Source: Patellaria atrata CBS 101060 (lineage: Eukaryota > Ascomycota > Dothideomycetes > Patellariales > Patellariaceae). From it: 64,000 bases of DNA. Under the pieces are notes generated by a model that saw nothing but the letters and a program-made list of their open reading frames with translations, searched no databases and was not told the origin of the DNA. The translations under genes and the position numbers were made by a program. This document shows positions 1 through 12,654 of this stretch, piece by piece; the stretch's first letter is position 1, and every line of letters starts with the position of its first letter. The stretch is taken from positions 633,024-697,023 of the forward strand of contig MU006100.1 in the NCBI GenBank assembly GCA_010093705.1. Reading direction: 5' to 3'.

Positions 1-358
1 CTCTCCTCTCCTTCATACCGTTGCCTTCGTTGAGGAATCGCGAATATAGCAAAGCCCGTTCTCATCCTCGATCGCAAGCAGCTTTCATCTACCCCACTAC
101 CGCTTCCAAAAAAAGGTCAATTCTTGCAAACGCGGAAGGGTGCAACATCCATCTGGGAACCGGTGTTCTCTCCGCTGAAGATCCGTCACCTGTCTTGCAC
201 AAACGAGCTGTAAATCTCTGTCTCACAGCGCGGATCTTGATCGCCGCCACAACCTCAAATTCACGTCGTGTCAACTATTCTATCGTCAACGACGACAACC
301 TCCTGCGTATTCGGTTAATCCCGTCGTTCGTCCCTCTATTTAATCGAAATTACCCATA
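1..358 (+). promoter_or_regulatory. 5' leader and promoter side of hog1
   Basis: This stretch lies directly upstream of the hog1 start codon. A 112-codon open frame crosses it on the plus strand, but it ends exactly at the hog1 ATG, resembles no family I know, and is best read as chance or untranslated leader. It is pyrimidine-rich near the start. No other gene is supported. Confidence 0.4.
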
Positions 359-1882
<1,524 letters not shown>

Positions 1883-2474
1883 CCATGTTAGGCATCTTTA
1901 CGATTGATCAATATCAGACGAAGCTACGATGATTTTCTTATTATTCGGCGAAGGCTGGCCGCATGCTCAATAACCCTTGGCCGTCTATTACCCAGGTAAT
2001 ATATGGTAGTCCCGTCTCTGTTACCTATGCGGTTTAGAATGATTTATTGAGGTCACTGATGAGAAAGTGCGATTGGTATGTAGTGTGGTGGGCATAACCT
2101 GACTTTAGCAACTGTGGAGAGGTTGATGGTCAGGTCAGGCGTTTCGGCCAAGGCTCCATAGCATGAAACTCTCGAGGTACAGAAAATGAAGAAAACGTAC
2201 ATGATGTCAAAACATAGAATACGCTCTTTCAATCTAATCCCTAACTTATGTACAGTGTTGGTTGTGATCGTGATATTCAGACCATTGGACCGCAGATCCA
2301 CTAGATCGGTTTAAACTAGCCGGTACCGTAAGGCTGGGTATGGGGACATCCTGTCAGAAAATTGTCTGGTTCAACACTATATACTCTACCATAACGTTCA
2401 CAACCTCCTTTACGTGATGGACAGGTATCCCGCACGTATATATTGTACAATTACGCCTGTATGAGTCCATTGTG
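1883..2474. other. Intergenic region between hog1 and avl9
   Basis: About 590 bases holding the hog1 3' UTR and avl9 promoter. Only short open frames without family resemblance occur on either strand. I see no gene here. Confidence 0.5.
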
Positions 2475-5294
2475 ATGGCATCCCAACACCCCTTCCAGCC
2501 GATCGTCTGCATTGTCGATTTCCACCACGCACGGTTCGTATCTCGCACTGGATTGTATGCGAAGTCTCGCTAATGAGGAGAGTGTACAGGGGACCTGAGG
2601 TTGAAAAATGGCTGGGTGTTTCAGATGAAGAGGATCCGGCGGAGGAGAATGACTGGTCCTTGTTACCGTTTATGGCGTTGAGCGATGGTGCGCACGCGTA
2701 CGTCCCATAACCTCCCTCCGCAATCCTCCTATCGACCCGCTGTGCTATACTGAACACCCGACTGAATATACCGTATGCATACTGTAGCTCGGTAGAAGAT
2801 TTCTCCTACTTCACCCTTCGCCGCGAAGCCACAGCGGAGCATCCCGCGGCAAGCCTCTTTGGTATATCGTGTACGAGACAACTGGATGCGAATGAGTTGA
2901 TCAACCGCCCAAAGGAGGTTACGAGGAGTACGGTACAGAAGGCCGTCGTGGTGATTTGTGATCGCCCACAGTGTTTTGGGAATTTGAGGGAGAGGTTGAG
3001 TATTGTGGTGAATGCTTGGTTTGCTCAGAGGGACTTTACGGATTTGGATATATTACAAAGGTTTCAGGAAAGTTTGGATAAGAGCTTTAAGGCCCAGGAG
3101 GAGGAGAGGGATCAGTATTTTGGTGAGTCCGGTCTTGTTGGATGGGGGGTCCCGGGGGGTTGCTGACATTCTGCTAGGCCTCTCGTTGAGGGAATTGATA
3201 CATGAATTTAAGTATCAGACTTTGGTTCTTTTTAAGTGTTGTTTATTACAACCTAAGGTATGCTGCTCACTGCTCAGGGTATGTTCTGTATCCACACTCA
3301 CTTCTCCAGATGCTGTTTTTCGGTTCGCATTGCGAACGAATATGCATGTTACAATTTTCTTTGATATCTTTGATACCCGGATTGATTCGCAATCTTAAAG
3401 ATTGTGCTGATCCAACGTTTAATTCTTATGAAAAATTTTTGGTTATGCCTACGTCTTTGAAAACGAGTGAACGACCATCTTGTAAGTATTCCTCTCAACC
3501 TGCTGTCGATAGTGCTAATGAGGTTAGTACTTGCATATATGGGATTACCTCTGCAACTATTCGGAACAGTAAGTTTGTTCGCGTCTCTAAAGGATACTTA
3601 TTCACATATAGCATAGGGAAGTTTGTTCGGGCCATATACTCCCTTACAACAGCTTGATCTACTCGCCGATCATGGAACGAAATCTTATATAGTTGGATCC
3701 ACGAATTCTCTTCTGCTACAACAAAAGGATAGATATAGTGACATTCTAATCAATGTAGGATACCATTTTCCATTCTCTCTATTTCATTTTGTTGTGTACT
3801 TCTGGTAGGAGTGCTCTCAGTCTCTTTTCCCCTGTGGTGCAATCCTTACCTACTGTACGCTTGCTCTCAAGATGGTCCCAACTCAGTGTATAAAAGCGTG
3901 TCAAAAGGACGAACGATGGCTAAAGCGTGGTGTACGACCTGAATTTTACAGACAACGGTGATTGATTAACACGGCAGAATTAGCTCTCTCCCTGCTGTTG
4001 TCCGGCGAGCATACAAGGGTCTGGGGAGGTCATATGCACCCTTCACCGACCATGATGTGATGATGTCTTAATGTAGTCATGCTTATTCCTCACATCACTG
4101 ACGCATCTTGTGGATAGCTTGACGAAGACACGATCAATATCACTTCTCCTTCCCTTCGCGCTGCCTTGACGCTATCTACTCCCGATCGACGGTGGATTGA
4201 CTTTCTCACACAAACAGTTAATGATACTTGGGATGAATGTACGAGTTGATCCCTTCACTCAACGAGCTATCTCTAAACAATCTGCAGCAAATCCAAGTCG
4301 ACCAAAAACCATGGGTTATGCTGGTAGCGAAGAGTTCATCCGGCTTCAGTTCGAAGAATACATTCTTGCGCTACTTGCAGCTGTCAAGTACAAACAGCAT
4401 ACAGGTCATAAAGATGACTCTCAGTGGGGTGGGTGATGAGACCGTTCGATTTCAATGGTCTGCTTGTTCTCGTCACAGTCAAGCTAATTCTCAACAGGAG
4501 AGGATCCATCCAGCGAGTTCAATCCGGAGTTCATAGATGCGTGGATGAAAACAGACAATTTTAGGGTTTTCAACAAATATACTTGTAGGGCAATCGCTGT
4601 CTTCCGGTAACAGTGTAGATTCTGATCACTGCCTAGATTCCGATCTTTTTGATGTGGTCCAGCCACTCCATCCATGCAGCGGCGGGCTCTCTATTGAAGA
4701 TGTCCAACGGCGTGTTGCACAGTGAGTATATGGATGAATCCTACTTCTTGCGGAACTAATGTTTTTATCCTTAGACAAATTAACGATCTTCATCTCGATG
4801 AACGCTTTCAGGCATCCCGTGAAACTATAGGAAAACACCTGGCTACTGGTCAGCAGAAAGTTTCAACAGTATTCAATAACTTGTGGCAAGACATTGAAGC
4901 TATGCGTGAGGCGCAAAAAAGGAAACATGAAGAACAGAAAGCGGCCCAGATAGCGGCCAATGCTTCAGGTCCATCATCACCGACCGAAAAGTCTCCCACC
5001 TCCAGATGTAAGTCGATCTATCAAGCTTATCACTGCCAATTAAGATCTGGATGTGGTGGACCTACATTGCATGTCTATACTGATACTCTCGTAGTCGCCA
5101 AAGCGCCTGATTTCTCACAAGCGCAAGCATCAGTACAGGCTGCTGGTTCTCGCGCAGGTGCATATCTTTCATCGTGGGGTACGTGGGCGGCGGAGAAAAG
5201 AAAAACGGGATGGGGGAGAGGCTCGACGCCGGCTTCACCAACGACGGAGGAACCGAAGTTTGGGAGTCTGGGGAAGGAGGGTGGTGGGAAGTGA
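2475..5294 (+). CDS. avl9: AVL9-family DENN-type late secretory transport protein
   Basis: Avl9 proteins carry a divergent DENN domain and act in exocytic traffic from the late Golgi. I read 13 exons, from ATG at 2475 to TGA at 5294: 2475-2533, 2590-2697, 2788-3122, 3178-3257, 3310-3481, 3528-3568, 3617-3754, 4118-4238, 4288-4428, 4498-4584, 4619-4721, 4775-5007 and 5095-5294. They sum to 605 residues. Family landmarks: N-terminal IVCIVDFHHARGPEVE, then VTRSTVQKAVVVICDRPQ, NAWFAQRDFTD, LLQQKDRYSDILIN, RPKTMGYAGSEEFIRLQFEE, and a C-terminal GLSIEDVQRRVAQ followed by a helical, charged tail. The intron after LIN (3755-4117, 363 bases) is long for this locus. Exon 11 could instead start at 4637, removing six residues. 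The start sits just before the conserved VDFHHARGPE motif. Confidence 0.92.
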
Positions 5295-5713
5295 GGGTAG
5301 CCAGCTATGATAACGTGAATATGAGGTTAGATGAGCACCGGGTATAAGCAATAGGCGAATCGTCAATTCCAGGGCGCAATATGGGGCAGTGGGGGTATGA
5401 TTTTGCATTATGGAGAATTTCAACTATCTAAGCAAGTAGGTAAACTTTTCTTTCGCCGATCCTGGTTCGTAATTAGCAGTCTTTCTGTACTATCTTCTTA
5501 CTGGATACACACCGTCGTACCACTCCAATTGATCACCGCAAAACATTCATCCAGTCGTACAAGATTGTCGAAGAATTATTGTACAGCTGGAATACCCTAG
5601 AGAGGGACGGAAGAACGCAGCGAGTCGTCTCTTATTCGTACAGTTGATAGGGGAGTGCTATACACCGTCAGTTCCACACAATCATGTTTTCAGAAGTACG
5701 TTTTTCGCATACC
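5295..5713. other. Intergenic region 3' of avl9
   Basis: About 420 bases with short unsupported open frames only. It contains the avl9 3' UTR and probably the 3' end of the minus-strand small gene next to it. Confidence 0.4.
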
Positions 5714-5879
5714 TTATTTTGCAGCTCCAAACTTCCACCACTTGCCCTTCGGGCGGTTTGGGTAGTGGACTTCCACGAGGCCCCGGACCGGGGACCTCCT
5801 GGTCCTGTCCCACTCCCGCTCCTGCCGGCGGTGTTTGGCCTTTCGGGCTTTCCGTACGATCTCCTTGATGATATTCATT
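5714..5879 (-). CDS. Small basic hypothetical protein (about 54 aa)
   Basis: A single-exon minus-strand frame starting at the ATG just downstream of an A-tract. The product is strongly basic (many Arg/Lys in the first 30 residues, for example KARKAKHRRQERE) and ends in GKWWKFGAAK. I do not recognise the family. The amino-acid make-up, with clustered Arg/Lys and a conserved-looking WW near the end, is less random than the overlapping plus-strand frames. A small nuclear, ribosomal-associated or membrane-proximal protein is possible, but this is inference. The frame stays open upstream of this ATG, so an upstream exon cannot be excluded. Confidence 0.4.
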
Positions 5880-6368
5880 TTTTTTTTTGGCGATGCTGTA
5901 CGGGGTTGTGGGTTGGTAGAGAGAGATGTGTGAGAGTGATGGGCTGGAGGATTGGGGTCAGTTCTGCAGCACCATTGCTGGGGGAGATATGGAAGATGCA
6001 CGTACGGGTGAAGCTTGAGGTTGTGGATACTTTTGCTTCTGAGAGAGTTTTTACGTGCGGTTGAGGGGAGATAGGTGGGTTTTGTGTGGAGGACTAGCGT
6101 ATTTTGGAAAGCAGGGGGTGTTGTTTGGTCAAGTGGTGATTTGGGCTGTTTGTGGCAGGAAAGGGGTGATAGTTCCACTTACACTGGATTTTTGAAGGAT
6201 GGTTTCTCGAGATTACCCCCTCGTTCGGTTCTTCTACTACTTCATAGACACTTCGTATTATTAGTTCTTATCTTTGCCGTCTACTTTTTATGGTTCTATA
6301 CGAAAGCGGCTCTGGCATTTGGCATATACTACACGTCTCTAAGTTCTCACATTGCTTCGTTGCCGCAG
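5880..6368. other. Unresolved stretch with a hydrophobic open frame
   Basis: A plus-strand open frame at 6075-6383 (no ATG start) includes a hydrophobic run (about 6220-6330) that could be a membrane helix. I could not join it in phase to the spliced exons that follow at 6369. No gene is firmly supported. Confidence 0.2.
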
Positions 6369-6834
6369 AGGCTTTCACGGTGACTGACAGAGAGGATGCC
6401 ATCGAAGCTTTCAGGGGGAAGGTGGTCATGAATACTAGATAGTGAGCTATGTTACTGAACGATTGGGATAGAAGTAGGTTTTCTGCAGCCTCTATTCTAC
6501 ATTATGGGCTTGACTTCCTGATCGCTAACTTTCTGGCCTGCAGTAATTGTCCATATGGACCATTTTCCCACCAATCGAAGAACCTGGCATCAAGCTTGAC
6601 AAGAATCCTAACGCATCGAGTCTTTGGATCAAGGGTGGGTCTAGGGCTCTCTTCGTTCTACTGTATGGTATTGATTTGCTGGTTGCGAATGATATGATTT
6701 GCAGCAGTGGACCGTACAAATACCGCAGTAAACTAGCTATATTTCAATTTACGGCTGTAGGTTGCAAATATATAGACGTCAAACTTCAGGTCCGGAGTGT
6801 GAATGATCACAAGGTGGCCGGTAATACTGGGTGA
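6369..6834 (+). CDS. Possible 3' exons of an unrecognised spliced gene
   Basis: Three exon-like blocks can be joined: about 6369-6439, 6544-6640 and from about 6687 to TGA at 6834. The first intron begins GTGAGC and ends with a good CTAAC branch site followed by CTGCAG, which is strong evidence for real splicing. The first block reads EAFTVTDREDAIEAFRGKVV, faintly like the C-terminus of a dehydrogenase, but this is not enough to name it. No start codon or upstream exon joins in phase, and the second block has an alternative open frame. It may be a decayed gene. Confidence 0.25.
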
Positions 6835-7304
6835 CTGTTTATAGACGTCTCTCTGGGAGCGTAGGTGTCTATTCTTGATATTTGACAAGCAATGAACGTT
6901 TTCCCCTCATATCTATTGCTTCACTCATGATTGTAGAACTTCATGTTGACCGTACTGATGCTTCACAACAACTTATAATGAACTTTTTTACACCTATTCG
7001 CTTCCCTGGGTAGACTTTGAGACGTACGGTCCCAAAGCGACGTTGACAGTTGGGCGCTACCCCTGTCCACTCTAGCCAAACACTTCCATACAAGCCCTTT
7101 TTGCTCCACTTCCTTCTCGCTTCCGAACACCATCGTTAACACTCTAAATCTACTTCATAACTAATAATAGTAAAGACCACTACTCAAGAATTAAACCATC
7201 CCTGCGATACTACGCTATTTTTTGTACTGACGCTGATCCAAAGTATAACCACAATTGCGTATGAACTCCAGCGCTCGCCTATCAGACTTATTCCCAATAG
7301 TCCA
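6835..7304. other. Intergenic region containing one copy of a diverged duplication
   Basis: No gene seen. About 7030-7240 is a diverged copy of 9225-9450 (see the repeat entry). It lies just beyond the 3' end of the minus-strand gene at 7305-8114. Confidence 0.4.
7030..7240 (+). repeat. Diverged direct duplication, copy 1
   Basis: Shares with 9225-9450 a perfect 20-base block (7105-7124 versus 9325-9344) inside a longer alignable stretch: a CCTGTC...CCA.ACAC block upstream and CACC...ACTT blocks downstream in the same order and orientation. The two copies are 2,220 bases apart and flank the gene at 7305-8114. No terminal repeats or coding motifs are visible, so the type of element is unknown. 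Confidence 0.5.
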
Positions 7305-8114
7305 TCAAACAATCCCCGGTTTCTTGACCTTAATCCCATCTTTAGCCATCCACACCCGAACCAGGATCCTCACAACTTTGTCACCAACCGCCGCATTCCC
7401 CTGCACTTTCCAGACCCTGTCCTGAGCAGCCAAAATGTCATACTCGTGATGCGTCGTAAAGCCCGCCTCGCGCAACCTTCCCAACTCCCCCGACTCCCTC
7501 TCGCGCTCCCTCACACAGTCTTCAACGAGACCGCGGACGACGCCGTACGCCGGATCGGGCAGGGGCGCCGCGCACCGCAGCCACTCGACCCTCCGCGGGA
7601 TCCACGTCATGCCGGTGCTCAGAGCATCGAAGTCCAGCGTGAAGTAGACCGGCGGGGGTAGTGGCAGCATCCGTTCCGCTTCCGCTTCCTCGTCCAGATC
7701 CGGGGTCCGGGTTCGCTCGCTCGGCATAGGCGGGGGCAGGTCTCCGCGCGGTGGTCCTTTGAACCCGAAGCAGGAGTAGAGGATCAGGTTGTCCTGCTCG
7801 AAGTAGTCGCCGCGGTCGTATTTGCGCGCGTTGAGCCGGGGCGTCGCGCATCGCTGCTCGGGATAGGTGACGTGGAAGTGGACGGGCATTGTGTCTTTGT
7901 AGTGGAAGGCGCGGACGAGATCCTGAGGTGGGTACTTGGTTGGTATTGTTGTTGGAAAGGGGTGGGGATGATGGGGATGGGGACTTACGGTGTATTTTGG
8001 CCAGCGGGCTGAGCTGCCGTTTACGTCGTCGAGGAAGATGCGGTTGCGGACGACGGTTACGGTGGTTTCTTTCGTCATGGCTTCTTTGTTTGTGCTGTGG
8101 ACTTTAAGTTTCAT
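7305..8114 (-). CDS. Hypothetical protein, two exons (about 247 aa)
   Basis: Exon 1 is 8114-7989 and exon 2 is 7922-7305. The 66-base intron between them starts GTAAGT, ends CTCAG and is in frame. The product begins MKLKVHSTNKEAMTK, has a central Pro-rich and acidic stretch (DLPPPMPSE, then DLDEEAEAE), and contains YFTLDFDALSTGMTWIPRR followed by VVRILVRVWMAKDG near the C-terminus. I recognise no domain. No signal peptide or membrane helix is evident. Its coding exons are much more GC-rich than the surrounding DNA, supporting a real gene. The start is the first ATG; a second in-frame Met lies at residue 13. Confidence 0.65.
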   Translation of the reverse strand: MKLKVHSTNKEAMTKETTVTVVRNRIFLDDVNGSSARWPKYTVSPHPHHPHPFPTTIPTKYPPQDLVRAFHYKDTMPVHFHVTYPEQRCATPRLNARKYDRGDYFEQDNLILYSCFGFKGPPRGDLPPPMPSERTRTPDLDEEAEAERMLPLPPPVYFTLDFDALSTGMTWIPRRVEWLRCAAPLPDPAYGVVRGLVEDCVRERERESGELGRLREAGFTTHHEYDILAAQDRVWKVQGNAAVGDKVVRILVRVWMAKDGIKVKKPGIV

Positions 8115-8280
8115 GGATGAAGATGTATGGTTAGAGGGAGAGTGTGTGGCACGTAAGATAAGGGATCAGGCATACGTGATAATTGGGAAGTATGAGTGAT
8201 AGGATGTGTGAGAGGTGGGAAATGTAAACGTTGGGAAGTGTAGGACTTGAGAAGTATAGGACTTGGGAAGTGTGAGAGAT

Positions 8281-8371
8281 AGGATGTGTATGAGGTAAGG
8301 TGTGTATGAGATAGGGTGTGTAGAAGATAGGATGTGTAGAAGATAGGATGTGTGGAAGATAGGGTGTGCGA
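8281..8371. repeat. Purine-rich minisatellite, about 15-base unit
   Basis: Near-tandem units of the type AGATAGGATGTGTAG run through this stretch. A looser TGTGAGAGATAGGA / GAAGTGTAGGACTTG degenerate zone extends back to about 8165. It lies just upstream of the minus-strand gene at 7305-8114, so it sits in that gene's promoter or leader. Confidence 0.75.
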
Positions 8372-10429
8372 CGCAAAGGCTGCGTGAGGAAGGAGATATG
8401 CAAGAAAAGGGACGTAGAAGAGACACCTCGCATGTTCAACTCAGGTGAGGAATCTAGGGAGGCAAAAGGCAAAGAGTGGAGTATCTTACCTTTCTTCCAA
8501 GAGATAGATGCTGTTCTGGTAGAAGAAAATAGAAAAAGAAGTGGTTGTAGGTGAGGTTGTCTTTATATTACCCCGAAGCGAGATTCAGAATTGTCCACCG
8601 GGACAGAAAAAACTGCAGCAAAAACGTGATCTAGGGCGGATTCTTTGCGCACTCAACTCTCTTACCCCCTCATTTGTCGAACAGGTTTATCTACTGGTCT
8701 GCAAGCAAGATACGACCATTCTTAGGAGAGCACTGAGCGGATTTCATACACTACCTTCGCCACTTAGGATCAACACCTTGCCATTGAGCTCCAATCCCGC
8801 AGCAGTTCCCTAACCAGATAGAATAAGCGAGAAAGAGGGTGAATATAGTTCACACAAGCAGCTCTGACCTTTGGAGCAGACTCTAAATCCCGATACGAAC
8901 TTATGACAAAGGTCGAGAGTGGATAAAAGCTGAGCAGGTCTCTTCTTGTTACAAGTATTATCGGTTCTCGAGGTATCCATTAAGTGAGTACCTTTGAGAG
9001 AGCATAAGTATATATTCTAGATAGCTGCCGTCAATGATCCCATTATGTCACTTGGTTTGCCCTCACAGTCTTACTTGGTGACTGCGTAGATATACTATGG
9101 GATAATCGAGAGTTAAGTGATAGTTTTCAATTACTTGTAAGGAGTAAATGGATCTAAAACAGTCCTCCATCTTCCTAGAGGCAATGTATCCTTGAATCCG
9201 TTGCGTGGGTAGATTTGGGGAACGTACCGGGCGAGGGTGCCGCTGACAAATGGGTTCCCCTAAAGTGCCCCTAAGACTGACCCTGTCGAACCTAACCAGA
9301 CACACTTTGACAAACAACCTTGGTTCCACTTCCTTCTCGCTTCCTTGCACCGCCTGCTTTACTTTAAACTGACTTCACCCTTCCCTCTCCTTGCTGCTAA
9401 GAGAAATATTATTCTCCCTCCGATACGAGATCAATCGCTCCAAAGTCGATCAAGTTCAAGTATCGAACAGTCCAACTCTCTCTCTTTCTGCGATAACTAT
9501 ACATAACGAGTTGGGCTAGCGATGATCTTCCACTACTCTCTCCCCCAAAAGATCCACCTCCGCCATAAGTAGCTCCACTATCCTAGCGAATTTGGAATGC
9601 TACTTATTGTCGAGTAACGCGCCGAGCAGCCCCACGGCGGCGTATTACTGTCAATCTCAATCAATCACGTCTAACTCGGATCTATACTAACAACACCTAT
9701 TACTACCTTTACAAAATTCTTCGACGCGGGTGCGTCATTAATTGAAAGGGCAAGATGCCAGAAGATATCTATACCTAATGTTAGTCTCACCAGTTTGTCA
9801 TCGATAGGCTATGACTTCAGTTCAAATTTTCAAATACCTCAACGTCGTTTATCCATGCTCTGCTTACAGCTACCTCTACCTCTGACGACGTCTCTTCTGC
9901 ATATTTCCTTAGAGACGCGCTGCGGGAGTGACCAAACGCGCTGATTACATCCAAGAAGACATTTCGACACACTATCGCGCGTTACATCCTAAAATAACTG
10001 AGAGCAAGGTAGCTCATCATAGCTTTACGCTTGATCTGGAGCGCAAAAGGCCTGCTTGCACCGTTCAAAGTTTTCATCTATTACACTCTAGTATTTGCAA
10101 TACCCTAGCTGCATTTTGTAACGCGGAATCAAGAACTTTGGACAACACTGCGCGACTGTTATCTCTCACAAGAGTATTGCACCTTCCAGGCTGAAAAAAA
10201 ACCGCGGGCTATCTGCCAGATTGATAGAGAATAAGGGAACAACGAAAATTCTTCCGAGTATTTTTGAGCTTCACAGCACAGTGTTTGATGCATTCCTCAC
10301 GGACTCCTTGATATCTATAGGAGTTCCGGAGGTGCTTGGGATCTCATTCCCACGAGGGAGCAAATTGATTGAAACTCCTCTCCAATCGCCCAACGGGATC
10401 TCTGGATGAACGCGAATACCTCTAGTCTG
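8372..10429. other. Gene-poor region
   Basis: About 2 kb with only short frames on both strands (longest about 95 codons), none with recognisable motifs or convincing splice structure. It contains the second copy of the diverged duplication (9225-9450). Confidence 0.4.
9225..9450 (+). repeat. Diverged direct duplication, copy 2
   Basis: Counterpart of 7030-7240. The 20-base identical block is at 9325-9344. Order and orientation of shared blocks match copy 1. Divergence outside the core is heavy, suggesting an old duplication or two members of a dispersed repeat family. Confidence 0.5.
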
Positions 10430-11010
10430 CTGGAAGTCAGATGAGATATATCCGCTGAAGATATTGGGTGTTTGATGTGGTCTAGTTCCAAGATAGTGGA
10501 GTCATGTTCGGGATTCGGACTGACAGATTGGTTGTTTGAAAGCAAGAATGTTTGATGTGGGCTGGTGGAACCATATCCGGGATTCGGACTGACACATTGG
10601 TAGCCGAAAATGTTGAGTTTGAAGATGGTGAACGAGTGCTGGAACTGGGACTGACATATATGACGAATGTTTGATGTCGGCTGGGTGGAGTCACGTCTGA
10701 GATTCGGACTGACATAATGGAAGCTGAAAATGATGAATTTAAGATGGTGGAAGCATACTGAAATTAGGACTGACAAATGGTAGCTGAAAATGATGAATGT
10801 TTGATGTGGGCTAGTTCCACGACGGTAAGGTCACGTCTGGAATTCAGACTGACATATTGGTGGCTGGAGATGATGAGTTTCGGTACTTTGGAACCGTGCC
10901 GGAATTCAGACTGACATAATAGTAGCTGGAAATGATGAGTTTCAAGATGGTGAATGCATGTTGGAACTCGGACTGACAAATTGGTAGCTGGAAATATTAA
11001 ACCTTTGTCT
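10430..11010. repeat. Degenerate tandem array, about 61-base unit, at least 8 copies
   Basis: A core (G/A)GACTGACA recurs at about 10517, 10586, 10648, 10706, 10767, 10846, 10908 and 10970, spaced 58-79 bases (mode about 62). Each core is preceded by a GGATTC/GGAATTC-like block and followed by ATTGGTAGCTGAAAATGATGA-like sequence. Some units carry an extra TTTGATGTGGGCTGG segment, so there are two sub-types. Read on the minus strand the array stays open over much of its length, giving repeated SVRI/SVSPNP-like peptides, but with no start or splice signal that convinces me it is coding. Confidence 0.85.
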
Positions 11011-11602
11011 AGACCACTTGCAAAATGGTGGAGCATACAATAGATAGTCTACAATTAATCATACACTTTACTCCATATTCCTCAGCTTTATTACTCTGTA
11101 TGTCATAGAGTGATCTCTTAGAATTCTGTATAAAGATCTGATATTACAACTCCACTATATGGAATGTCTCCATTCATTTTTTCACCTGATAAGCTTTTCA
11201 GTAGCTATAAGATCGATCCCTTCCACAATCCCCAACTGATCAAGGAACATAAACCCAGGAAAGCTACCCACTCTTCAGTATTTCAGTATGTGAAGAGATA
11301 GAACCTGAATCTAGAAAAGGGAAAAGTGATTGCGAGGAATGAGATTGTTTCCGGGGAGGATTTTTCCAGGAGATTGAGGACTTGATTCTATAATATTGTG
11401 TTTGCTCTCTACATTAAACACCTATCTTGAGCAAACTTCCACTCCGCTGTAGATAGCGTGTTAAATGACCCTGCTCCCTCTGGAGCAGCCCATGTGGGAA
11501 AGCAGGTATCTATCCTTATCCATTGTATTTCGTTGAAGATTGGTTTACTCTCAAGGTATCTATTGGTTCTATCCATTTGCATATGTGAGGTTCCGTTTCT
11601 CT
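11011..11602. other. AT-rich sequence without a supported gene
   Basis: Short frames only. This begins a long AT-rich and TA-rich stretch reaching to about 17 kb. Confidence 0.4.
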
Positions 11603-12003
11603 TTAACTCACTGTGCGCCATTCAAACACTCCGCCATCCCGGCTCACATTGTCCTTAGCGCCAATGACTTTCTCTGTATTCCCCCTCATATTTGTTTCAA
11701 TAATGACTCTAAGCGCTATGTCATCCATACCCAGCCCCAAAATGGCATTTTTACTCCTGTCCCCCGCGACAGCCGATGTACTAAATGTTCCCTTCACCGA
11801 CTGCAAGCTCCAGAAATGAAAACAAGTATCCCTTCGTTCAAACCATTCACCCTAAGTATTAATCCTGCTCCAAATTGATTTTCAATTTCATTCGTATAGT
11901 ATTTTAGAGTATGTACCTTTCTTTTTTTTTTGAAAGAGGCCATTGCCATGGCAATCACCTCATCCCATCCTAGCTTTCCCTGAACCATACCATCGTTCCG
12001 CAT
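11603..12003 (-). CDS. Candidate small two-exon protein (about 94 aa)
   Basis: Exon 1 (12003-11917) reads MRNDGMVQGKLGWDEV and ends in a Lys-rich FKKKRK. A 116-base intron starts GTACAT and ends TTGCAG. Exon 2 (11800-11603) reads SVKGTFSTSAVAGDR, then GMDDIALRVIIETNMRG and ends GGVFEWRTVS. Both junctions are phase 0. No family is recognised. It sits in an AT-rich region otherwise free of genes, so it may be a relic; the 66-codon second exon is the stronger evidence. Confidence 0.35.
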
Positions 12004-12318
12004 CTCTCCTCCAATTCCTTGTTTCCCTTTGGTTTGAGCTTTATAGCCATCATATTAAGTCGTAAACTTTCTTACTGCCCCTGTGATCCCGAATGGTATC
12101 TTCATGACGTCCCGATTTCACTCTTCTTGTACGGAATATTGTGGTACTGTTGTCCTCCTCTTTGGTCTGCTAAAGTTGAATTTCAATAATAGTATACGGA
12201 GTGCTTGGGTGATATGTTGAGCCGTAGGTCCGCTATTGCTGTGTAAAGAAGAGAAGTTGTTAGATGGTAGAGCTGTCGGAGTATTGGTCCTACTGGCGAC
12301 CAGGGCTGATGTTGAACT

Positions 12319-12654
12319 ATGGATCCTTTGGTGGATCTGTCAGCTGTCAGCCACGGAGTAGCATGGAGCACGAAAAAGTCTATCTTCAACAATTATCTGT
12401 TTCGTCCTCAACTGACTACACTATCTCAACAGATATCTCAACGACTATTAGATATATTGAGATTTGGATACGTGTTCTCTGTAGCTCTTCAGTATATAGA
12501 AATTCCTTCAGTAGATAGAGAGAAAATCAAGCGATATATTCAGTGCACCTGCAGATCCAGTTTATCTAACAGATGTGCACTAAACGGACCAGGGAGGTTT
12601 CTGCTGGCATACCAGTTCAACGCCGTATTTCCTATGAAACCAACCTTACTGTAG
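12319..12654 (+). CDS. Open reading frame of unknown status (111 aa)
   Basis: An ATG-started frame reading MDPLVDLSAVSHGVAWSTKK and then LTTLSQQISQRLLDILRF, with a Cys pair (CTC) later. The composition is protein-like, with amphipathic helix character in the middle, but it is a lone frame in AT-rich DNA, with no splice support and no family I know. It could be chance. Confidence 0.25.
   Translation: MDPLVDLSAVSHGVAWSTKKSIFNNYLFRPQLTTLSQQISQRLLDILRFGYVFSVALQYIEIPSVDREKIKRYIQCTCRSSLSNRCALNGPGRFLLAYQFNAVFPMKPTLL

Noticed and set aside
7446-7851. Additional frames (plus 7446-7661 and minus 7522-7851) overlapping the gene at 7305-8114
   Set aside because: Shadow frames in GC-rich coding sequence; the 7305-8114 frame alone has an in-phase intron and ATG.
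10315-11036. Minus-strand open frames across the tandem array, reading as repeated SVRI/SVSPNP peptides
   Set aside because: They follow the repeat unit, lack a start or splice context and change frame between units; more likely a by-product of the repeat.
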